From Bifidobacterium callimiconis (lineage in GTDB: Bacteria > Actinomycetota > Actinomycetes > Actinomycetales > Bifidobacteriaceae), in NCBI RefSeq assembly GCF_003952005.1, contig NZ_QXGJ01000010.1, forward strand, positions 38,810-102,809: a stretch of DNA of 64,000 nucleotides, given 5' to 3'. Position numbers and translations under genes: made by a program. The notes under the pieces were generated by a model. That model was given only the letters and a program-made list of their open reading frames with translations, had not been told where the DNA came from and ran no database searches. Positions 1 through 9,176 of this stretch are shown in pieces (position 1 is the stretch's first letter; each line of letters begins with the position of its first letter).

Positions 1-1
1 T

Positions 2-763
2 ATGACTACTCCCGGGGATGTTGCGCGCATGATGGCCCGTGCCGCCAGTTCTTCGGGCAATCATACCCAAAACGATGGGGTTTCCGACCTGCTCGACGAT
101 GACTTCGAAGCGTGCGAACCGCGTCCCCTGTACAGCTCTCAGACACCGAAATATGGACAAAGTATCACATTGCGACTGCCTGAGGGACAAGTTGAATACG
201 TCGAGGCGCAGATCGACGTGCGTGAAGTGTCCGACAGTCCGATTCCGATGCGTCCGACGCCCGCGATCATGGCGAAAAAGCAGACCCAGCCCACCACGTT
301 CGCGTCGCTCGACGCCCGTGAGCTGCCCGTGGTGCGCGAGTATTCCGCCGGCGGACTGATCTTCGACGACAAGGACCGCGTGGCGATCATCGCCCGTCAT
401 TCCCGTTCCGGCCATTTGGAATGGTGCCTGCCGAAGGGACACATCGAAAAGGGCGAGACGCCCGAGCAGACCGCCGTGCGCGAAGTGCACGAGGAGACCG
501 GCATCCTCGGCGAGGTGATCACCTCCATCGCCACGATCGACTACTGGTTCACCGGCACCGCCCAGCGCGTGCACAAGCTCGTCCATCACTACGCATTGCG
601 ACGCGTCAGCGGCGAACTCACCGTGGAGGGCGACCCCGATCACGAAGCGGAAGACGCCATCTGGGTACGTTTTGATGACTTAAGTGACGTCCTGAGCTAT
701 CCTAACGAACGTAGGATTGCGTGGCTGTACGCGCGAAAGCATAAGAGCAACGCTAAGAAGTAA
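2..763 (+). CDS. Nudix hydrolase (MutT family)
   Basis: Predicted 253-residue Nudix hydrolase that would cleave a nucleoside diphosphate linked to another group. A canonical Nudix box (G-x5-E-x7-REVHEETG) lies at about residues 145-167, inside a domain running from residue 112 to the end. The first 105 residues are a polar extension that I do not recognise. The first ATG is at base 2, so the true start could lie upstream of the window. The gene heads the conserved block Nudix - DUF6049 - MurJ known from other Actinobacteria (mutT4 in Mycobacterium occupies this place). The exact substrate cannot be read from the sequence. Confidence 0.88.
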   Translation: MTTPGDVARMMARAASSSGNHTQNDGVSDLLDDDFEACEPRPLYSSQTPKYGQSITLRLPEGQVEYVEAQIDVREVSDSPIPMRPTPAIMAKKQTQPTTFASLDARELPVVREYSAGGLIFDDKDRVAIIARHSRSGHLEWCLPKGHIEKGETPEQTAVREVHEETGILGEVITSIATIDYWFTGTAQRVHKLVHHYALRRVSGELTVEGDPDHEAEDAIWVRFDDLSDVLSYPNERRIAWLYARKHKSNAKK

Positions 764-838
764 CGCTGAAAGTCATTAGAAGTAAGGGCCGTTTTGCTTG
801 TGAATACCGGAGGCCATACCGGCCGCAGCGGAGGCACT

Positions 839-3178
839 ATGCCCGGCGGGGCGGTACGACGCCTACGCGTGTTCGTTGATGTTTGCCTTGCCATGATGAT
901 CGCGCTGGCGATGGTGTTCGCCGGGGTCGTGCCCACGTACGCCGCCGACGATGCGACGGGCAAGGTCTCGGTCAGTCTTGAATCGGGCACCAGCGCCACG
1001 ATCGACGGCACCAACGACTACACCGCCGTCGTGACGATCACGAACGGCACCAACAGCATGCTCGCGTCCGGCGAAGTGAAGGTGCTGACCAATCCGAAGT
1101 ATTCGTTCAACTCCAGTTCGCTGATGCAGTCGTGGGCCGACGGCTCCACGCCCGATCCCCGTCTGCGCCGACTGAACACCACGCTCGCCACCGCCACCGT
1201 GGACTCCATCGAGGCCGGCGGCAGCCGCACCGTCACGCTCACCGCACACGCCAAGACGTCGTCGAATTCGTCGGACTCCTCGTCGTCGGACTCGAACAGC
1301 GCCGACAGCGTGCTCGACCAGTTCACCTCCTGGGGCGCCAAGCCGCTCAACATCACGTACGCGTCGCAGAACTCCGACGGCGAGAACGTCACGACCAACA
1401 TCCACTCGTTCGTCACGCGTACGCAGGACGGGCTCAACGTCGACGCCACACCACAGCTGGGACTGACCATGGCCCTGCCGCTGACCGGCTCCAATTGGCA
1501 GGTCAGCACTAACGACGTACGCAACCTGCTCACCCACGATCAGAGCGCCAGCGCCGCATCCAGCACGTCCAACGCGTCCGGCAACGGCAACGATTCCGAC
1601 GCAACCGACTCCGGCAACGCAGCGGCGAAATCCACCACCGTCACCTCGCTCACCGACAAGCAGCGGCGCAACCAGTCGTCGCTCGCCGCCACACTGCGCC
1701 GCCACACCGCCGTGCAGGCCGTGGCCGACTCGTCGTATCTCACCACGTTCTCAGGCACCCCGCAGATCGCCGCACTCATGCAGCCGCGCGGATTCGACAT
1801 CGCCTTCCAGTCGCAGACCGCCGACACCCTGCCCTGGAAGGACGCCGGCCTGACCGACGACCTGTGGAGCGCATCCACCGCCACAGACATGTACCACAGC
1901 GTCACCGGCGACGAAAAGACCACGCCCGCCACCGTGGCCTGGCAGTCCACCGCCTCATGGACGCTCAGCGCGCTCGCTGCCGCCAAATCACAGGGATACT
2001 CCGCCGTAGTGGCCGAAACCGACTACGACACCGACTCCCCCACCGCCGTGCACACGTCGAAGATGGTCGTGCCCACCGACGCCGGCGACATAACCGTGCT
2101 CACCACGCAGCGCGACCTCAGCGCGCTCGCCCAGGACTCCGCCACCTCATCCGACGCCAAGGCGCAGGCCGAAGGCACCACGGCAGGCCGCATGGCCCGA
2201 TTCGTGGCGCAGAGCGCGTTCTACCAGATGGAACGCCCGTACGAGGACCGCACGCTGCTCGTCTCGTTCGGCACCAACGCCAGCGCCACCACGGTCGAAT
2301 CGCTCATGACGCAGCTGGAATCCTGCTCCTGGCTCAAGCTCGCCGGACTCGACGATCTGATGCAGGCCGAACCGTCGGTCAGCGGCAACGACGCGGCCAA
2401 GCGTGCGGCGGAAGTGCCGTCGATGACCGAAGCCACCAACACCGACGCCGACTCAAGCACGACCGACTCCGACAACGCCAACACGACCGCCGCCACCGCC
2501 GAACGACTGAGCGGTCAGGTCTCCACGCTGCGCGACGCCTACGTCGAAATCACGCGCTTCGCCGACAATGTGCTTGCCAAGGAAGACACCGGCAACACCG
2601 ACTCCGGCGCCAACGGCGATTCCACCGCCAAGCTCAGCGAATCCGCCGCCCGCTGGGTCACCTCACTGCGCTCCGCCTACACCGATCTGGCACTCAAGGC
2701 GTTCAGCAGCTCCAAGACGAACGACCAACGACTCGTCAAGGCCGCCGGACGCATCGCCGACGGCCTGTTCTCCGGCGTCACCGTCGCCAAGCCCGACTCG
2801 ATCAACATCGTCAGCCAGAGCGCGAGCATGCCCGTCACCATCGCCAACAGCCACCCGTACGCCGTACGCGTCCGACTCATGGCGGGCACCGACTCCGAAC
2901 AGATCGTCTCCTCCTCCGGCGAGGAGCTCACCATTCCCGCCAACTCCGAAGTGCAGTCCACGCTCACCATCCGCGTGCTGAGCTCCGGCACGGCCACCGT
3001 GACCATCCAACTGCAGGACTCCAACGGTCAGCCCATCAGCGACACCGCCGAGGCGAAGATCACCAGCGTGCTGCAGATCAATGACTGGAGCGGCTACGCG
3101 ATCCTCGCGCTCGCCGTGCTGCTGGGCCTGCTTGGCCTGTGGCGACAGTTCCATCGTGTAAAGGACCCCGACGAATGA
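839..3178 (+). CDS. DUF6049 family secreted, membrane-anchored protein
   Basis: Product of 779 residues with an N-terminal signal peptide (positive MPGGAVRRLR, then a hydrophobic core ending near VVPTYA, about residues 1-37), a large extracytoplasmic part, one C-terminal membrane segment (about residues 752-767) and a short basic tail. Two low-complexity Ser/Asp/Asn segments lie near residues 140-157 and 240-265. The start at 839 was chosen because GGAG sits 5 nt upstream and the signal peptide then begins correctly; an in-frame TTG at 794 is the alternative. By position between the Nudix and murJ genes it corresponds to the DUF6049 protein (Rv3909-like) of actinobacterial origins. Biochemical role unknown; a cell-envelope function with MurJ is inferred from the overlapping stop and start (ATGA). 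Confidence 0.82.
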   Translation: MPGGAVRRLRVFVDVCLAMMIALAMVFAGVVPTYAADDATGKVSVSLESGTSATIDGTNDYTAVVTITNGTNSMLASGEVKVLTNPKYSFNSSSLMQSWADGSTPDPRLRRLNTTLATATVDSIEAGGSRTVTLTAHAKTSSNSSDSSSSDSNSADSVLDQFTSWGAKPLNITYASQNSDGENVTTNIHSFVTRTQDGLNVDATPQLGLTMALPLTGSNWQVSTNDVRNLLTHDQSASAASSTSNASGNGNDSDATDSGNAAAKSTTVTSLTDKQRRNQSSLAATLRRHTAVQAVADSSYLTTFSGTPQIAALMQPRGFDIAFQSQTADTLPWKDAGLTDDLWSASTATDMYHSVTGDEKTTPATVAWQSTASWTLSALAAAKSQGYSAVVAETDYDTDSPTAVHTSKMVVPTDAGDITVLTTQRDLSALAQDSATSSDAKAQAEGTTAGRMARFVAQSAFYQMERPYEDRTLLVSFGTNASATTVESLMTQLESCSWLKLAGLDDLMQAEPSVSGNDAAKRAAEVPSMTEATNTDADSSTTDSDNANTTAATAERLSGQVSTLRDAYVEITRFADNVLAKEDTGNTDSGANGDSTAKLSESAARWVTSLRSAYTDLALKAFSSSKTNDQRLVKAAGRIADGLFSGVTVAKPDSINIVSQSASMPVTIANSHPYAVRVRLMAGTDSEQIVSSSGEELTIPANSEVQSTLTIRVLSSGTATVTIQLQDSNGQPISDTAEAKITSVLQINDWSGYAILALAVLLGLLGLWRQFHRVKDPDE

Positions 3179-6100
3179 GTTCCCAGAGCTCCGAAACAAC
3201 GAATTCCGTAGGACGCAACTCATTGATCATGGCCGCCGGCACGGCGGCCTCGCGCGTTACCGGACAGATTCGCTCAATCCTGCTGGCCGCCGCGATCGGC
3301 ACCACCGGCATCGCCGCGAACGCCTACCAGACCGGCTCCATGATCCCGCAGGTCATCTTCACGCTGATCTCGGGCGGCATCTTCAACGCCGTGCTCGTGC
3401 CGCAGATCGTGCGCACGCTCAAGCATGAGGACGCGAACGAGCGCCTCAACAAGCTCATCACCGTGTCGATCACGCTGCTCATCGCCGTCACCGCCGTGAT
3501 GATGCTGGGCACACCGCTCGTCACCCGACTGTACGTGAACCCGAACTGGGCACCCGACCAGCGAGCGCTCGTCAACGCGTTCACGCTGTGGTGCATGCCG
3601 CAGATCTTCTTCTACGGACTGTATCTGGTGCTCGGCCAGATTCTGGCCGCCAAGGGCCGGTTCGGCATGTACGCGTGGAGCTCGGTGGGTGCGAACGTGA
3701 TCAGCTGCGCCGGCTTCACCGCGTTCATCATGCTGTTCGGCAAGGCCGACCGCATGCCGATGGACTTCTGGACGGAGGACAAGATCCTGCTCACCGCGGG
3801 CACGTGGACGCTGGGCGTGGCGTTCCAGGCAGTGATCCTGTTCCTGCCGCTCATGCGTCTGGGTCTGCACTACCGTCCCAAGTGGGGTCTGCATGGCATC
3901 GGTCTGCGTTCGATGGGCAAGGTGGCCGCGTGGAGTCTTGCGATGACCATGCTCAATCTGGTCGTGGGCATGGTCACGTCGCAGATCAATACGGGTGCGC
4001 CGCACGCCGGCCATGATCTGTACAACATCGCCGGCAACGGCTCGTACCAGTACGCGTATTCGCTGTACATCCTGCCGTATTCGCTGATTGCGGTGTCGAT
4101 CACCACGGCCGTGTTCCCCAAACTGTCGCGCGCGATCAGCGATCACGACGTGGCCACCGCGCGCGAGGATCTGAGCTCGTCGCTACGCACGGTGGGCCTG
4201 TCGATGGTGTTCTTCTCCGCGGCGCTCATCGCTATGCCCGTGCCGATCACGCGAGCGCTGCTGCCGTCCGTGAACGTGCATGACGCTTTGCTGATCGCCG
4301 GGCCGTTGGTGACGCTGTCGATCGGTCTGGTGCCGATCAGCGCGTTCCTGCTGATCCAGCGCACGTTCTACGCGTATGAGGACGGCAAGAGTCCGTTCCT
4401 GTTCGCCCTGCTGGAGAATGCGGTGCAGATGGCACTGCTGCTGCCGGCGATCATGATCGCGCCGCCGCAGCAGTGGGCCACGCTGGTGGGTCTTGCGCTG
4501 AGTCTCGCGTACATTCTTACGATTCCGTTCATCTTCCTGCGTCTGCGCAAGCGCATGGGCGGCAATCTCGACGGCCGTCGCATCATCGTCATGCATGCCA
4601 AGGCGATCGTGGCGGGCGTGGCGGCGGGCGTGGCCTGCTGGCTGGCGTGCAAGCCGGTCATGCGACTGCTGCACGTCGACGTCGGTCCGTTCGACGGTCA
4701 TATGGGATGGATCGATTCGCTGATCATCTGCATCGTGGGCACGATCGTGACGGCCGTGGTGTATGCGCTGCTGCTGATGGCGTTGCGCGTGGACGAGTTC
4801 ACGTCGCTGGTCAACGCGGTCAAGGCGCGGTTCCTGCATCGCGGCGGCGCGAATGGCGCCTCAGACGCGGCGAACACGGCCGCCGAATCGGACTCCGCCA
4901 CCGAGGATGCGAGTTTTGTGGCCTCGTCGCCCGACAATCAGCCCGCGTCCGGCGATGCCAACGACGACAATGCGGATCACGGCATTGCCGACCGTGACAA
5001 GACCACAAAACTCGCCACAGCGCCCGTAACGCCGCCCGTGGCACCCCCGTCCGCCCCTTCGACGTCGTCGAAACCTTCACCGCAGACGGCCGCGGACCGC
5101 ATCCCATCGGGCAGTCCCACTTATAGAATGACTAAGGCCCATCAACAGCTTGATTTATTCGCAGGGAAGAGCAACACCACTATGAAGCCAGGACTTGGAG
5201 ACACCCTCATCGACCGCTATACGCTGGTGCAGATCCTGCGTGAGGAGCCCGGCATCTCGGTCTGGCGGGCGAACGACAGTGTGATGGCCAAGGACTGCCA
5301 GCTCTTCCTGATCACCGACTCCACGTTCGCGGGCATGGCCAACGATGTGGCGAGCGCGCTCACCCTGAGCCACAACAAGCACTTCACACCCATCCAGCAG
5401 ATCCGTTCCGACGAGGGCGCGTGCATCATCGTCACCGATCTTGATCACGGCATTTCGCTCGAACGTTATCTTGCACACAACGCCGACGATTCGACGCACG
5501 CGCTGAGCGCGGAGGCCATCCGCACGATCGTGGGCGAGACCGTGGAGGCCGCCAAGTCGCTGCGTCAGTCCGGTCTGAACCATCGTGCCATCTCCGCTGC
5601 CACGATCCGTATGACGTCGCAGAGCGTGACGCTGGCCGATGCGCCGATCTCCGCCGCGCTCGTGCCGCCGCTGCTGCGTCATGCCGGCGAGAACCCCGAC
5701 TCCGAGTCCGTGGTGATCCGTCAGATCGCCGCCGTGCTCTATCAGGCGCTGACCGGTCACGTGTTCGATCCGGCCGACGCGAACGCGCTCGATGAGCTGC
5801 CTGCCGGCACGCCCGACGAGTATACGATTCTGTGCGCGCGCGGTCTCGGCATTCACGACCGCGATCATGACGCGCCGATCCCGATCAGCACGCTCGACGA
5901 GTTCGAAGCGCTGCTCGGCACGTGGAAGCCGATGACCGAGCTGACCCGTGACGATATCGTCATTCCGTCGCATCCCTCGAGCCCGTCGGTGAAGCTGGCG
6001 GAGTTCCGTCCGGCCAATGAGACGAGCATCGTGCCGATTCCGCAGTCGTTCCTTGCGGTGAGCGAGCCGCAGATCGCGCAGCAGCCGAGCGAGCTGACGT

Positions 6101-7236
6101 GGCGTCCGAATCAGCTGTTTTCCAAGAGCGAGGTGGACAACGTCGATCCGAGCGACTTCGAGGACGATGGCGTACCGCTGGGCGTGATGCCCCAGGGCGG
6201 CAAGGACTTCAGCGGACGTCCGACGATGGGCCTCGACGTGGCGTCGATTCGCGCCGCACGTGGCGCGCACGACTTCGGCGACGAGGACACGTGGGAGGGA
6301 GATCCCGAGAACGTGCCGCTGCCGGGTGGTGTGACCGGGCAGGTGGCGCCGCCGAGCTTCACGCCGGCCGAGAGCGCCGCGCAACGTTCCGAGAACGGCG
6401 CCGCTGCCGGTGCCGAGGAGGATCCGGAGACCACGATGGTGATCGAACCGCTGCCCGCGAGCTTCGAGCCGCAGGTGCCGGTGAATCCGCCGTCGTACAT
6501 GGAGACCCCCGAGCCGGCCGAGACCAACGCCACTCCGGAGACCAAGCGCAAGCTGGGACGCAAGCGCATCGCGATCGTGGTGGGCACCGTGGTGGCGCTG
6601 CTGGCGATCTTCCTGGGTTCCGCCGCCGCTCTGGGCCTGTTCTCCCCCAAGAGTGAGGGTCAGAAGTCCAGCGCATGGCCGTCGTTCAACTCGTCCGATG
6701 TGGCGTTCCCGGGTGCCACGCAGTCGGCATCGCCGTCGGCGTCCGGTTCGGCGAGCGCGTCCCCGTCGGAATCCGCTTCGTCGTCCGCGGCCTCTTCCAC
6801 TCCGTCGGAGAAGAAGTCGGCCGAGGCCACGCCCACCGTGATCACCGCGGACAAGAACGCGAAGAAGGTCCCCGATCCGAAGCAGACCGAGGCGCCGCAG
6901 AACACCACGGAATACGCCACGTCGTCGCAGACGTTCGTGAACCGTACGAGCCAGTACAACGGCCGCGGATGGCACATTCGTCTCACGCAGCCGCAGGACG
7001 TGTCCCGTCTGGTCGTGTCGATCAGGCAGTCGGGCGGCAAGGCGCAGGTGTATGCGGGTGCCACGAGCAGCGATCCGACCGGCGGCGAGCTCGTGGGCGA
7101 GTTCTCGTTCGACGCAAGCGGCACCACCGAGGTGAAGCTCAACAAGACCGTGAACACGCAGGACATCGTCATCTGGGTGCCGGTCGACACCACCCCCGAA
7201 GGCGGCCTCTACTTCAACGGCGTCAAGGTCTACTAA
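3175..7236 (+). CDS. murJ: Lipid II flippase MurJ fused to pseudokinase and extracellular domain
   Basis: Product of 1353 residues with four parts. Residues 1-550 are a polytopic MurJ/MviN flippase domain that translocates lipid II for peptidoglycan synthesis. Residues 550-660 are a Ser/Thr/Pro-rich linker. Residues 677-930 form a protein-kinase-like domain, followed by an acidic linker, a membrane helix near 1131-1157, a Ser/Ala tract and a C-terminal beta-rich extracellular domain of about 110 residues. The kinase part lacks the catalytic signatures: the loop reads NHRAIS instead of HRD, LADAP replaces DFG, and no VAIK lysine is seen. It is therefore a pseudokinase, as in mycobacterial MviN. 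The ATG at 3175 overlaps the upstream stop (ATGA) and follows AAAGGA; an in-frame GTG at 3139 is less likely. An in-frame ATG at 5182 with its own AGGGAAGAG opens the kinase part. Confidence 0.93.
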   Translation: MSSQSSETTNSVGRNSLIMAAGTAASRVTGQIRSILLAAAIGTTGIAANAYQTGSMIPQVIFTLISGGIFNAVLVPQIVRTLKHEDANERLNKLITVSITLLIAVTAVMMLGTPLVTRLYVNPNWAPDQRALVNAFTLWCMPQIFFYGLYLVLGQILAAKGRFGMYAWSSVGANVISCAGFTAFIMLFGKADRMPMDFWTEDKILLTAGTWTLGVAFQAVILFLPLMRLGLHYRPKWGLHGIGLRSMGKVAAWSLAMTMLNLVVGMVTSQINTGAPHAGHDLYNIAGNGSYQYAYSLYILPYSLIAVSITTAVFPKLSRAISDHDVATAREDLSSSLRTVGLSMVFFSAALIAMPVPITRALLPSVNVHDALLIAGPLVTLSIGLVPISAFLLIQRTFYAYEDGKSPFLFALLENAVQMALLLPAIMIAPPQQWATLVGLALSLAYILTIPFIFLRLRKRMGGNLDGRRIIVMHAKAIVAGVAAGVACWLACKPVMRLLHVDVGPFDGHMGWIDSLIICIVGTIVTAVVYALLLMALRVDEFTSLVNAVKARFLHRGGANGASDAANTAAESDSATEDASFVASSPDNQPASGDANDDNADHGIADRDKTTKLATAPVTPPVAPPSAPSTSSKPSPQTAADRIPSGSPTYRMTKAHQQLDLFAGKSNTTMKPGLGDTLIDRYTLVQILREEPGISVWRANDSVMAKDCQLFLITDSTFAGMANDVASALTLSHNKHFTPIQQIRSDEGACIIVTDLDHGISLERYLAHNADDSTHALSAEAIRTIVGETVEAAKSLRQSGLNHRAISAATIRMTSQSVTLADAPISAALVPPLLRHAGENPDSESVVIRQIAAVLYQALTGHVFDPADANALDELPAGTPDEYTILCARGLGIHDRDHDAPIPISTLDEFEALLGTWKPMTELTRDDIVIPSHPSSPSVKLAEFRPANETSIVPIPQSFLAVSEPQIAQQPSELTWRPNQLFSKSEVDNVDPSDFEDDGVPLGVMPQGGKDFSGRPTMGLDVASIRAARGAHDFGDEDTWEGDPENVPLPGGVTGQVAPPSFTPAESAAQRSENGAAAGAEEDPETTMVIEPLPASFEPQVPVNPPSYMETPEPAETNATPETKRKLGRKRIAIVVGTVVALLAIFLGSAAALGLFSPKSEGQKSSAWPSFNSSDVAFPGATQSASPSASGSASASPSESASSSAASSTPSEKKSAEATPTVITADKNAKKVPDPKQTEAPQNTTEYATSSQTFVNRTSQYNGRGWHIRLTQPQDVSRLVVSIRQSGGKAQVYAGATSSDPTGGELVGEFSFDASGTTEVKLNKTVNTQDIVIWVPVDTTPEGGLYFNGVKVY

Positions 7237-7435
7237 GCCCCGCTCGCGGCAGCCCCTCGATAAGAGGAGCCGTCGGACCCGAAACACGAGGCGACGTTGA
7301 TGCATTTCGCCAGTCGACTGAGGTGAACCGCTCTACGCAGCACATCCGCCGAACCTGTCCGAGACCACATATCCGGGCGGGTTCGTCCATATCCAACTCC
7401 GTTCCGCCCCTCCCTGTAAACCCGCTTTTGACGCT

Positions 7436-7692
7436 TTCGATGCTTATTCGACGCACGCATACGTCCGATGAGCCTCGTATGCCACACCTCCAGGTCTATC
7501 CGCCGCACGCATACGTCGGATAAGCACCGTATCGACCCTTCCCGTGCTTATTCGCCGCACGCATGCGCCCAACAAGCACCATACTGAGTTCTTCCATGCT
7601 TATTCGACGCACGTATACATCGGACAGACCTCGTAGCCACTCGTTGCAGGCGTATCTGACGTACACATGCGTCCAATGAGCACGGATACGCA
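7436..7692. repeat. Tandem array of degenerate ~52-bp hairpin repeats (subfamily 1)
   Basis: Five imperfect inverted repeats of the kind GCTTATTCGACG - 8 nt - CGTCCGATGAGC follow one another, starting near 7442, 7496, 7544, 7598 and 7651, so the period is about 52 bp. Arms are conserved by pairing more than by exact sequence, and centres share GCACGCATAC. No coding gene is supported here. The stretch from 7237 to the array holds no other recognisable signal, and no clear terminator for murJ. Confidence 0.75.
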
Positions 7693-7753
7693 GATCATCC
7701 TGATTACAGCCAGCCGCCATTCAACAGCGAACCGTAAACAACCTCTCAGTCCG

Positions 7754-8051
7754 GATTACGGTCCGTCAGCGATTCGCGACGAACCGTAATCAAACCACAC
7801 CCTTCGAGTACGATCCGTTAGTCAAATGTGGCACAACGTAATCGCACACCCGGCTGCGGTTACGGTCCGCAGATAAACCGTAGCGGAACGTAACCGCAGC
7901 GCATCTCCCGGTTACGTTTCGTCAATCACGCACAGCGAAACGTAACCGCAGCCCCCTCCCCGAGTACGTTCCGCTAGTCACGCACAACGAAACGTACTCA
8001 AGGAACCGTCTTCGGTTACGTTCCGTCGCATCGTCGCAACCAAACGCAACC
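7754..8051. repeat. Tandem array of ~52-bp hairpin repeats (subfamily 2, GGTTACGTTTCG type)
   Basis: Six inverted repeats with arms related to GGTTACGTTTCG / CGAAACGTAACC occupy 7754-7791, 7806-7843, 7855-7898, 7909-7948, 7962-7999 and 8014-8051. Start-to-start spacing is 49-54 bp. The loops (12-16 nt) often contain TCACGCACA. Arms vary but compensate, for example GAGTACG pairing with CGTACTC. This is not a CRISPR: every unit is itself a palindrome and no constant repeat alternates with unique spacers. Confidence 0.78.
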
Positions 8052-8068
8052 ACAACCGCGCGCCCGCG

Positions 8069-8692
8069 CTACATATACCCTTCCCAGATCGACGCGGGGA
8101 ACAGCGAGCGCTCCACCGCATCCCACCGTTCGAGCAGCGTGTGTTCGGGATTGCGCAGCCAGCTGATCTGCACGCCGTCCATCGCCCGATACGCGGTCAT
8201 CATCACCTCCGGCGTCGCCACCCCATCCGGCGCATACCAGATGTCGGCGTACGCAACCTCGGTCAGTGCGGCGTCGCGCTCGCGGAAGTACTCGTACGCG
8301 GGGTGGTCGGGGTTGAGCGCCTCGGCGTTCATGGTGGTGAACAGTCGCACGAGCTGCGGTCGCTGCTCGTTCACGGTGGCGAGCTCGCGGAAGTACGCGG
8401 GGATGTGCAGACGCTTGTCGTCCGGCACCGGACCATCGTATTGCAACAGTTCATGCACGGCCATGTTGACCCTGGTGGGCTGGTCGTAGCAGTCGTTGAG
8501 CACCATGCACAGCAGGTTGTCCTTGCTGGTCACGTAGTGCAGCAGCCCGGCCTTGGAGATGCCCACACGCTCGGCGATGTCGCGCAGCGAAGTGCCGTAG
8601 TAGCCGGATTCGCCGAACAGTGTGGCGGACACGTCCTCGATCTGCCGGACGCGCGGATGGATCTCCCGGATGGGCTTGATATGCGATTCCAT
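8069..8692 (-). CDS. TetR/AcrR family transcriptional regulator
   Basis: Product of 207 residues. An N-terminal helix-turn-helix (GYYGTSLRDIAERVGISK followed by AGLLHYV, about residues 30-55) is typical of TetR repressors. The C-terminal ligand domain ends with SLFPASIWEGYM, a variant of the FP-x-x-x-W-x-G-Y ending shared by four other TetR proteins in this window. It is divergent from the MFS transporter at 9177, with palindromes near both promoters, so it probably represses that transporter and itself in response to a sugar. The ligand is unknown. Confidence 0.9.
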   Translation of the reverse strand: MESHIKPIREIHPRVRQIEDVSATLFGESGYYGTSLRDIAERVGISKAGLLHYVTSKDNLLCMVLNDCYDQPTRVNMAVHELLQYDGPVPDDKRLHIPAYFRELATVNEQRPQLVRLFTTMNAEALNPDHPAYEYFRERDAALTEVAYADIWYAPDGVATPEVMMTAYRAMDGVQISWLRNPEHTLLERWDAVERSLFPASIWEGYM

Positions 8693-8724
8693 ATGTGGCC
8701 TTTCGTGTTCTCTCTGCTGGATAT

Positions 8725-8738
8725 TGTACGACCGTACA
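8725..8738. promoter_or_regulatory. Palindrome upstream of tetR (candidate operator)
   Basis: TGTACGACCGTACA is a near-perfect 14-bp palindrome 33 bp upstream of the tetR start at 8692. The position suits autoregulation. It differs from the larger palindrome at 8932, so which protein binds is unresolved. Confidence 0.4.
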
Positions 8739-8779
8739 GCAGCCCGAATCGTCCGGCATCGAATACTCGCCTACGCTGC

Positions 8780-8868
8780 GCGGCGGGTCCGGTGCCGACC
8801 GACGACGAACCCGCCGCAAGCGCACCGTTTCACTGCGGGTTCGTCGCAGTCGGTAAACGAACCCGCAG
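8780..8868. repeat. Two ~53-bp hairpin repeats (subfamily 3, TGCGGGTTCG type)
   Basis: Inverted repeats GCGGCGGGT...ACCCGCCGC (8780-8817) and CTGCGGGTTCG...CGAACCCGCAG (8833-8868) lie 53 bp apart. The spacer GCAAGCGCACC recurs in the larger array at 10541-10734, so the two loci belong to one repeat family. They sit between tetR and the MFS operator. Confidence 0.75.
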
Positions 8869-8931
8869 CGAATGATCGGCATCACTCACCACCGCCCCGC
8901 GTGTCGTTCGACCCACAGTGCTAAATTATGG

Positions 8932-8964
8932 GTTACCGACCGGTTAGTGACCGATCGGTAACCG
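8932..8964. promoter_or_regulatory. Large palindromic operator of the TetR/MFS pair
   Basis: Arms GGTTACCGACCGGT and ACCGATCGGTAACC are 14-nt inverted repeats with one mismatch, separated by TAGTG. A TAAATTAT box lies just upstream. The size and symmetry fit a TetR dimer or dimer-of-dimers site between the divergent genes at 8692 and 9177. No other gene is supported in the 484-bp interval. Confidence 0.6.
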
Positions 8965-9176
8965 CTTCGCGATCGATTGAAAACCATGACCGACGCACGC
9001 CGCACAACGGAAGCGGCGGTCATCATCGACGCGATCGCAGCCACATACCGCATGAACGACCATGCCACGCACGCACAACGCGCGCCGCGCACACAGACAC
9101 ACCGCACACGCATGTGCGTCACCGCACAGCACCCTCAGGGAAGAGGAAGACCAGCCGCATATCCAAAGGAGGATAT

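Noticed and set aside
5155..7305. 716-codon open frame on the minus strand opposite the murJ C-terminal part
   Set aside because: It is Arg/His/Gly-rich, has no recognisable domain, and arises from strong third-position G+C bias of murJ. The same reasoning removes similar frames opposite gyrB (29340-31433), dnaA (23609-25498), the first GH3 gene (49380-51320), GH78 (61728-63557) and the esterase (46803-48188).
7436..8051. Regular repeats resembling a CRISPR array
   Set aside because: Each unit is an imperfect palindrome with variable arms; there is no constant direct repeat alternating with unique spacers, and no cas gene is nearby.
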